Positions 21,466-29,900 of a DNA stretch of 64,000 nucleotides are shown here, piece by piece (position 1 is the first letter of the stretch; each line of letters starts with the position of its first letter). The position numbers were made by a program, and so were the translations under genes. Under the pieces are notes generated by a model that saw only the letters and a program-made list of their open reading frames with translations, ran no database searches and had not been told where the DNA came from. Origin of the DNA: Cladocopium goreaui (lineage: Eukaryota; Sar; Dinophyceae; Suessiales; Symbiodiniaceae); contig CAMXCT020003702.1 in NCBI GenBank assembly GCA_947184155.2, forward strand, positions 80,001-144,000, given 5' to 3'.

Positions 21466-22575
21466 TCATCCAAAATTCAACTGTTGTTGCGGCTGGTTAC
21501 GCCATAGCTGGACTCTTTTGACTGCCTTGCTAGCAGCAGTGTATTTGGATTGCCAAGTTGATGAAAGTTCACGCTGAAGTTTGCCAAAGACAGTGTCCGA
21601 GACCTTAATCGGTATATCAGGTAGGACTACAAAAGCGGGCCCTTTGTGTACCTTAAGGTATTCAAACAATATAGCTATGACCTGTTCTTGATGCGGTAGT
21701 TGAATCCTTTGTCTGTAGCCACTAGTGAAAATTGAAGCACCTTGCACGTATAGGCTGCGAATAAGCCCGCGTTCGCAGTCAGGCATGGGGCATGGGGCTT
21801 GCAATTCACTCACTTGTCTGCATGCGATGGAAAACAGATTCGCCAACTCTGAAAATTTCACATCGAAAGCGGCAAGTGAGGCAGAATCTCGAAAGGGGAT
21901 GAGGCGATCTTTCCCATTAGCACCTACACGCTTGACTGGCAAAAACATCTGTGAATGCAACATAAATGACAAGACCATTTCATACCAAGAGGTTCCTAAA
22001 GCCTGGTCGGGATGTTGGTCCAATTGCAATGGCCACTTAAGGTCTGCCATCCATTGGTTGATGGCTGTAGCAACAGTGAGGCCCCATGCGCATGCACCAA
22101 GCTCATGCATCTGCTGTGGAGAGGCTGTCCATGTTGGCTGCACCCTATACTGCATTAGACGATCCCGTACATTATGTCGCTGGCTGCCAGTGATTTCGGT
22201 TTGTGACATGGATGGTGGCTGCACACGTTTAATTTCGGCTTTACGGTTGCGCACCGCAACATGAAATTTGTAAAGTGCAAACAAATGCTCTTTTTGTTCA
22301 GCAAGTTGGGTGTGCATTTCAGTATAGTCTTGCACTAAACGGGGAACAAGATTCCAACAAGCGGTGATGGCGGCATCATTCGCTTTTTTATTCCCTATTC
22401 TGTGGTAAAGATCCACCCATGTAGGTGCAATTTCGAGTTCAGCATGGGCTTTTACTTTATGAAAGACTCTATTCCCCAAGTGAATGACCCGCCATAGTCT
22501 TATAATGAGGTCAAGATCTTCCATGTCATGTAGCTGCGCCAAATTAGTGGCTGACAAACATCTGGAAACTGCAGT
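21466..22575 (-). pseudogene. ORF2 C-terminal part, downstream of an in-frame TAA
   Basis: The frame is continuous with ORF2: after TAA at 22578-22576 it stays open for 369 codons to TGA at 21468-21466. The first part continues RNase H, including the region KVKAHAELEIAP and a GNKKANDAA box (compare GN..AD..A of LINE-type RNase H). The remainder has no recognised domain. There is no ATG at its start, so it is not an independent gene. Either the stop is a recent point mutation or it is read through. Confidence 0.8.
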
Positions 22576-25500
22576 TTAAGTGACTTGGGAATCCGTGTGG
22601 ATGGCAGTGTTAGCAAAACGCTCGCAGATATATAGCACAGCAAAAAGTTCCGCCCTGTGAATCCTTTGCTCTCCAAAGGGCCGGCAAGCATTCAAGAGCA
22701 TCAGTGTGGGAGGCATGGCACCAGTTTGGCTGTACGTCTTCGCCATAAGCTCGCGTTCTACATTATCACTGGCCAAGTCAACTACCATTGCTGAAGCACT
22801 GAATCTAGTATTGGGTGATTGTGGATGCTGACATGACCCATCGGTGTAGCATCTGATTGTGTTGCCACTCATGTCCAGTGTGTGCAGCGCATGGTATATA
22901 TTGTCTGCAATGTCGGGTTCAGGTTGCTGCCAATGTGTGAGGTTGACCCACTCTTGCTGTTCATGCTGATGTATGACTGGGAGTTCGTACCATTCCTTTC
23001 CTTCTGTCTCCATCCAATTGAATGTCAACTCGTGCTGAGCTCGAAGGTCTTGTACCTCCGGACAAACCATGACCCTATGATACTTCGTGTCTGGGACCTG
23101 ACAGTTTACGCAAAGGTCTGAGGTGGATGGGTCCCAAGCTGCCTGCTGGACGCCTGTTTGAAATCCACCTGCAATCTGATTGATCAAGAATTTTTGGTCT
23201 TTTGGAGGGAACTTGGTCAATATTGCGGAAGTGTCAGTTTTATTAATAGGAGGCATCCCTCTAAGAGCTTTCCTATCCGTATACAAGGTCAACAAAGTTT
23301 GTTCCCATTCCACTTGGATGAGACGTTTCCAAGTTTTCCTACTGGTTGTGAGGAGGTTGTGCCATTGAAATGCGGAGGTCTGGATCCACCCCTTTGCATC
23401 CATGTGCCATCCTATCTTAGTCAAATAGTATGCCAAACAACTGGCAGGTCCACTGCAATGATGCGACGCTCCATCATGTGTAGCAACAATCCGCAGGAAA
23501 CTTTGAACAGTCCCAGGCGTGGCTTTGTGCAGGAATCTGTGTGCTTGGCAAATGGCATTTTGTATCAAAACCACCATGGGGTCCATCATTTTCGGCAAAA
23601 CTTGTATAGCAATGGCAGAATTTCTGCTAACGCTTGGTCCTAAAATCGCATTGGCAATGCTAGTTCTCAAAGTGTTGGCATGTTGACTGCCAATTGGGAG
23701 CAAGGCTGACGCATAAAAAACTTGAGGGAAAATGCCTACCAAAACCATGTGGGTCTTCGCATGGATGTCCTGTGGCATCTTTTGCAACCGCCGGAGTCTT
23801 CGCTCTGCTTCTTCAAATCTTTGTTTGGTTTTCCCAAGTTTCGGTGGACCCCGATATGTCATCTGCCCCCCTAGGTCATTGGCCGACAGAAGGTGTTTCA
23901 AGGTGGTGTTGCCTAGATGCTGTTTAATGGCACTTTTTATGGTGGGCAAATGGCTTTTATTGCTCATCCAAATCCAACTCTTCGCCCAATCGACATGCAT
24001 GGTGAAGGCAGCAGTATATTTCTGGGTTACTTTCAAAACATCACTATGGGTACGTGGATTAGTGGAGAGCCAACCCCAGTTATCCGCGTACGCGGTAAGA
24101 TGTGTCGCTGTCTGGGCTTGGACAGCTGTGATCCATCCTGTGGAAATAGCGATCATTATGAGTACACTGAGGGGGTCTCCCTCAGGGCAACCTCGGGAAA
24201 TAGTTTTTGGGACACTGACTTGATTTTTCAGGATCCAAGACCGGGTGAGGGCCTGGAGGGAATTTTTCCACTGTTTTACTAAAGCAAGGGGAAGGCCTAA
24301 GAACAGCAGGGCTTGGGCTGCTGCTTCATAGTCTATGGTGTTGAAGCATTTCAGTAAATCGATGGAAAATCCTGAAATATGTGTTCCAAGGTTTTTGTAA
24401 TTTTCCATGATCCATTGTTGTTCGTAACAAGCATCGTATGGTCCTTTTCCAGGCACGAAGCCGGTGATACCTGGTGGTAGGCGGTTGGCAATTTGGCGCA
24501 TGGCATGCTTAGACTGGATTTTACTCCATAGTCGATAAGTCTGGGCTAATACACTTATAGGTCTAATCTGGGCAGGACTAACGTCACCAGGGTTTTTAGG
24601 GATTGGGAAAGTTCTGCACCACATTAACCAGGCTGGGAAGCCCTGTTGACTAGAATGCATTATCCACATTAGATCGTTAATGGCAGCAGGAGGCAAAAGC
24701 TGTAACTCACGCGCTGAAATTTTATCAACCCCACGGGCGCTTCTGGCTTTCAAAGAATGGATGGCTTGAATCCACAGCTCGAGATCCGGTGGGCATGGGG
24801 TAATGTCACAATGTGGCATATGTGACAACAGTGTCTGGAGCTCTTCCGGGTAAGCAATGGGTTCTTGAGTCCAAAATGGTGACCAGAAGTCATTTAGTGC
24901 TTGGAAGATTTTATCAGGTTGGCAGATTTCTTGCCGCTGTGTGATTGTGACTTCGTCTGGCCAATCTTGATTCGCATGGGGTTTAACTTGGAGATAATAA
25001 TTATCCACAGCTAAGATGGTAGCTGGGATGTTGTTTATCTCCAGTTTGTATGCGGCATTGAATCTTTGGCAATTGTCAGCATAGAGGATGAGGCAATCCT
25101 CTTGTGGAACAGGCATTGCTTGTGCGGTTTCATTGTGAACTATCACTTCCACTTCGTCTCTGGAAACATCTTTCAAGCGCTGGAAAGCATGGTGGTATCC
25201 ACCGGAGGTTTCATCCACATGTCTCTTATAGCTAAGTTTTTTCAACCATATGGCATGGTCTTTTTGCAAGGCTATTTTTGTCTCATGTCTAGCGATCTGA
25301 ATGATAGTATGGACCAGGTCTATAGATGGCAAATTCCAGGGGAGAGGGCCTATTTCAGGGTGGCTAAGGGCCCATTTTGGGAAGTTACCTTTAAACCCTG
25401 TACTTCTCAAAGCTGATCGCCATTCTTGGATTAAGGATGGTGGCTCTGGGTGGCCAGCTTGGATTCTCTTGAGTCCCCGAAGGACGGAATCAAGTCTGCG

Positions 25501-26922
25501 AACTTGCTTGACTTTTTTGTGCGTGGCAAAGGAATGAATTTCAATTTCAGGATTGAACTCCCCACTTCGTGGTGTGCCTACTGGTGGGCTGCCTGAAGCA
25601 ACCTTTGGCTTGTCTGGCTGACATCTTCCTCTGTAAGCCCGATGGAGTCCTCGGGTGGCTTCTAGCGGAATACCTTCAACCTGGGCTTGGGTTGTACGCA
25701 AGGCTTTATCTACTGCACTCTCGATAGTCAAACCCCATTCAGGTAGGTCAGTGGGATGTCCCCTTTTTTGGGTTACCTGTGCATAAGCATTTCGCAGGTG
25801 ATCTGGATCTAATGGAAGGTTTGCAAAGGTGCGAGGCATTTTAAAAACCAAAAATGGATCTTGGCAAACTGGGAAAGTAATTTCGAAGGTAACCACTTTA
25901 TGGGTATCAAACCATTGGTCATTTATGACCTGAATGGAAGTGAGATGTCGCTGGATTTTTGGACACAGGAGGGCGTTATCAGGATGGGTGACATTCCGGC
26001 ACGTGGGGTCCATTGTCCGGTTATATTTTTCTTGGTGCAGCATCTTAAGGTCCTTAAACCCTTGAGCTTCAAGTTCTGTGGCACAAGTGAGGGCCATGGG
26101 GTCTGAATTGAAATCTCCCAAGATTATGGTGGGCAAGTCTAGTTGGTTCGCAGCTTTGAGAGCTTCTAGTATTAAGTCAGCATTAAACTGTGCAGATCCT
26201 CGTTGGCCATTGGGAATTCCATAAACAGTGACCAATTGTATGGGTGTCCGGTCGCAATAGACAACACTATGCAGAATTCTACATGAAGCTGACCAATCTT
26301 CAGGAATTGTGCCCACCGCTTTGCGGGCTGGCAAGCTGGTGATCAAGGCCGTGCCGGCCGCTTTTCCTTTCAAGCTACTTTCTCCGTCACTACGGTCCCG
26401 GTGCGTCTGAACTGGTGGGCACCAGAGAACTTTGGTGGGTTTGATCAATTTAGCAAAAGTGGATTGGCCCTGGGATGTCGCAGCAGTCTCTGCCGCAGCG
26501 ATGATGTGGAGGCCAAATTTTTGTTGAATCTGCTTATAGGTTCCAGCCTTTGAAACAATGGAAGTAGGATTCGTGATCCCTATTCGGATGTTGGTATCTG
26601 AAGGGCCTGGATGACAAGCTTCTCCAACCCTTGCGGCATGAGTCCATGAATGCCAAAATGGCAGGCTGCAAAATGGCTTACTATACAAATATTGACTTTC
26701 GTGGCAAAAGATTGTCACGGCCCCAGCCATGTTGTTTCCCCTTGTGGGGGCAAATGCATCAACTATGGTAGCAAAGCATTCTGTCGAATGCGGACCAATG
26801 CTATGAGTAGGATACATATCGGCAAAGATTGTGTTCCATTCTGCATTTGAAGGATATTCAGCACGGGTCACTGTAACCACCAGCAACAGTTTAAGAAACA
26901 CAAGGCATGCAAATGATTTCAA
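22576..26922 (-). CDS. ORF2: endonuclease, reverse transcriptase, RNase H (broken by TAA)
   Basis: The polymerase protein of the retrotransposon. By residue from 26922: a hydrophobic stretch at 8-18; the VGEACHPGP box at 99-107; AP-endonuclease at about 112-350 with Asn118, Glu145 (AAAET), GDFN 269-272 and DTH 339-341 where SDH is usual; reverse transcriptase at about 720-990 with Asp855 (GFSIDLLKCF), GCPEGDPLS 911-919 and YADN 945-948; CCHC knuckle C1271-C1274-H1282-C1287; RNase H with YTDGS (Asp1361), RAEL (Glu1425) and HTDSQ (Asp1444), after which TAA interrupts the frame. No ATG stands at the beginning: the frame is open back to the ORF1 stop, and the first ATG codon is Met36 at 26817. 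Expression as an ORF1-ORF2 readthrough product is therefore likely. Confidence 0.93.
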   Translation of the reverse strand: MKSFACLVFLKLLLVVTVTRAEYPSNAEWNTIFADMYPTHSIGPHSTECFATIVDAFAPTRGNNMAGAVTIFCHESQYLYSKPFCSLPFWHSWTHAARVGEACHPGPSDTNIRIGITNPTSIVSKAGTYKQIQQKFGLHIIAAAETAATSQGQSTFAKLIKPTKVLWCPPVQTHRDRSDGESSLKGKAAGTALITSLPARKAVGTIPEDWSASCRILHSVVYCDRTPIQLVTVYGIPNGQRGSAQFNADLILEALKAANQLDLPTIILGDFNSDPMALTCATELEAQGFKDLKMLHQEKYNRTMDPTCRNVTHPDNALLCPKIQRHLTSIQVINDQWFDTHKVVTFEITFPVCQDPFLVFKMPRTFANLPLDPDHLRNAYAQVTQKRGHPTDLPEWGLTIESAVDKALRTTQAQVEGIPLEATRGLHRAYRGRCQPDKPKVASGSPPVGTPRSGEFNPEIEIHSFATHKKVKQVRRLDSVLRGLKRIQAGHPEPPSLIQEWRSALRSTGFKGNFPKWALSHPEIGPLPWNLPSIDLVHTIIQIARHETKIALQKDHAIWLKKLSYKRHVDETSGGYHHAFQRLKDVSRDEVEVIVHNETAQAMPVPQEDCLILYADNCQRFNAAYKLEINNIPATILAVDNYYLQVKPHANQDWPDEVTITQRQEICQPDKIFQALNDFWSPFWTQEPIAYPEELQTLLSHMPHCDITPCPPDLELWIQAIHSLKARSARGVDKISARELQLLPPAAINDLMWIMHSSQQGFPAWLMWCRTFPIPKNPGDVSPAQIRPISVLAQTYRLWSKIQSKHAMRQIANRLPPGITGFVPGKGPYDACYEQQWIMENYKNLGTHISGFSIDLLKCFNTIDYEAAAQALLFLGLPLALVKQWKNSLQALTRSWILKNQVSVPKTISRGCPEGDPLSVLIMIAISTGWITAVQAQTATHLTAYADNWGWLSTNPRTHSDVLKVTQKYTAAFTMHVDWAKSWIWMSNKSHLPTIKSAIKQHLGNTTLKHLLSANDLGGQMTYRGPPKLGKTKQRFEEAERRLRRLQKMPQDIHAKTHMVLVGIFPQVFYASALLPIGSQHANTLRTSIANAILGPSVSRNSAIAIQVLPKMMDPMVVLIQNAICQAHRFLHKATPGTVQSFLRIVATHDGASHHCSGPASCLAYYLTKIGWHMDAKGWIQTSAFQWHNLLTTSRKTWKRLIQVEWEQTLLTLYTDRKALRGMPPINKTDTSAILTKFPPKDQKFLINQIAGGFQTGVQQAAWDPSTSDLCVNCQVPDTKYHRVMVCPEVQDLRAQHELTFNWMETEGKEWYELPVIHQHEQQEWVNLTHWQQPEPDIADNIYHALHTLDMSGNTIRCYTDGSCQHPQSPNTRFSASAMVVDLASDNVERELMAKTYSQTGAMPPTLMLLNACRPFGEQRIHRAELFAVLYICERFANTAIHTDSQVT
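24079..24090 (-). other. reverse-transcriptase catalytic box YADN
   Basis: The codons are TAC GCG GAT AAC. Most reverse transcriptases have a second Asp (YADD) here; Asn replaces it. This may be characteristic of this LINE lineage rather than a lesion, since the surrounding motifs are intact. Confidence 0.8.
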
Positions 26923-26954
26923 CTTCGGAAACCAATCTAATTTACTTGGAAGGG

Positions 26955-26961
26955 CTAGTCA
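26955..26961 (-). promoter_or_regulatory. TGA-CTA-G stop-codon readthrough context between ORF1 and ORF2
   Basis: The ORF1 stop reads TGA CTA GCC, and the frame continues without a stop into ORF2. UGA followed by CUA(G) is the strongest known eukaryotic readthrough context, used by several RNA viruses and animal genes. Only 12 codons separate the stop from the first ORF2 residue listed. Confidence 0.7.
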
Positions 26962-29900
26962 GCCCATGTTCTCATCTTCGTCGTCAGGCTTGCTACGTTT
27001 TCCTGCTTGCTGAAACAGGGATTTCAGTTCACGGAATTGGCTGTCCATGGCCTTGGAGTGCTGTTGCATTGTCTGTGCCAAGCTTGAGTCCATTTCTTTT
27101 TGCATGGTTTGCATGGCTACCTTGATCTGCTGAAATTCGGCTTGTTCACGCTGTTCCGCGATGATGAACTGCTGTTTCACTGCCTGGCTGTGCTCATCAT
27201 GTTTGGCTGCCAATTTGTTAAAATCATCTCGCAACGTGGCAATTGTGGCCTCTTGCGCTGCAAATCGAGCATCAATAGGCCCCCCAGTGGTTCTGGCAGC
27301 TGGCATTGGAACTGCATTGGATGTCGTATTGGATGAAGTTGGTTTCCAAAAAGTCCAAGGGTCGATTCCTTGTTGCCAAGGGTCTTGATGAGCAGTTTCA
27401 CTTGGGTCAACCCTGGTACGAGGTCCAGTAAGGATCTTGTTGGATGGTGCACTGCGTGGCTCAAGAAAACGCACTAGCAATGGGCTACTATTATACATGA
27501 GCAGGCCATCTGGTGGTGGCTTTGCGGCCTTGACGACCCAGCTGGTGGGACCGATGGCTCTGAAAGGCTTGCACTCCCACTTTTGGGATTTTGCCCACTG
27601 CATGATTGCCTGTTGAGATGTTCCAAATGGTAAGCCCTCTAACTTATAGGTCATGTTGCCTGAAAAGTCAGCAGGAGGGTCAACATTGGGATACAATAAT
27701 GCCCATGCAGCATCGAAGTCTTTGGAATGGAACCTGAGGCCTAGCGCGCCATTTCGACCCCGAACTAAGCCCTGGCAGTTTGCAGTCTGAGTGCTATATC
27801 CTAAGGATTTCGCCATGTCAGTTTTGGTCCAAATGACCCTGAAGTCCGTAGCAACTCGCCCACTCGGCAGCTTTGGTGTGACAAACAGGCCATTAAATCC
27901 TGACTTTTGCATCATCTTTGGTGCTGCCGAATGCTCAATGGTTGTATGAACCTGAATGGATGTCGCCTGAGCTGGTGAAGCAGCTGCTTTTCCCTGTCTG
28001 AGACTTCTCCCCCAGATGGCATGTATGGAGGTATCTAAGGCATCGGCTTGCAAAATGCGCCTGATGAATCCCATGGTTCCTGAAATGATGTCTTGCCATT
28101 GATGTTCTTTCCATGTGTCTTTGTACAACGTAATGGCAAACAGTTGACAGGCATCTGACTGGATCTGCGTTGTGGCTCCCTTGTTGATTTGAATATCTTT
28201 ACCACCCAACTGGAACATTTTCCCATGCAATAGCACTTGGTGTCCATGAGGATTGGTACATGGAATGGTCACTTCTTCTCCTTTCATGTCTGTTGGTGGC
28301 AGTGGCCCGAGTGCAATTAAGGCGAGCTCATCCGTGCTAGTTTTTTGTCCTGCATGCAAGAAAGGGAGTGCATCAGCGGCATTCATCAGAGCTACACCTG
28401 TGGCTTGTGGTCGGATGCTGGAAATTTGTACGGCATCAGTTCCGTCATCGTTGGTGAAAAACCCTGATGTGATTGTGTAATCCTGCGGTCGGATGCTGAA
28501 TTCTGGCTTCTTCTTTTTCTTATTCCAAGGTGCTCCCGCAAAGGCTTCACGTGTGGTGGAGGCAGCAGGCTGTGGAATGTCAATCTTGTGTTCACGGCAT
28601 AATTGCAAAACTTCCTGCAAACGTTCGGATGCTTTGTTTCTGGCAGTGATGGTCTGAAGTCTTTGCAAATTGGTTTTCTGCACTATGCTGTCAACAGTGG
28701 CAGTGGTCCAACTGAGTTCATAGCCCTGGTCCAAGAGCGTTGTGGCAATTGCATTTTGCATGACTGCTTTTTGCTGTTGTTTGGTCCCACCCCCTCTCAA
28801 TGCTGCAGTGGCAAAGAGGATGACTGCATGTTGTCTGTGTGGTGATCCTTGGAGTTGACCAATCATGGTGTCCGAAGGCTGGGTCTTACCATTACTGACC
28901 ACGCGCAGCGGTGTGTTGTGAATGGCAGGTGAGAAAGCAAATTGAAGCAGCATTTGCACTGTTTGGATTGATGTGTCGGCGGGGAGCATGCCTCGCCACA
29001 CTGGTCGATCCCATTTGATCAAAACCTCAGTCGCTGTAGTGCTGGTGTCAACTGCCGCATTGAGCAGTGCTTTGGCTGCCAAAACAGCCAGTGCATCTCG
29101 GAAAATAGGAATCGGGCAGGTACCTTGATTCGGGATGGCAGTGAACCGAAGTTCATTGGCTTGATCTTCACATCTACGTCCCAGTTGATGCAATGAATCA
29201 GGTTGAATGCTATTGGTCCAAAACTCTTTCATGATGGCAATGCAAGGCTGGCTACCTTGAAATTGGATCACAAAAGTGTCATCATCATGGCTCTGGAAAA
29301 AGTTGGTGGTGATTTGTTGATTGGCCGCTGCATAAAAAGCCAAATGTTGAGGCAAAGTGCCCGGTTGCAATGGCTGATCCAACAGGACTGTGGAAAACTT
29401 CGGTTTTGATATGATGTCCATCTGTCCGTACTGGTCGTACAGAATAGGTGCAATGCTCTTGATCCGATCCTGTTTCATCAATGGTTGATCTGGGTTGACG
29501 GAGGTGATGGTGAGTTCTCCGTCAATGAGGGATACTACGCACTGATTTGAAACTTCGGGAATGCAAGCTGGCACAGTGTCAGGTCGCTGCATGATGGCAG
29601 TTCTTCTGTCTTCCACTGATTGGAAAGTCAACTGATATTCATGTGCCCATACTCTTTCAATCACACTTCCAGGCAGGTCCGCACTATACCAAAAGGTACT
29701 GTTGTGGGCTGCTTTCAATTCCCCTTGGAGGAATGGATGCCATGGGTCAACGTCATGCTCTGGCTCTTCGGATGTGTCGGATGCATCTGTGATGGTGATG
29801 ACGGATGGCGCAATCCTACGTGCAATGGCTTCAGGAATCTGGTCATGTAGGAGCAGTCCATGATCTGGCAACCACACATGCATGGTGTCGTGTTGGAAGG

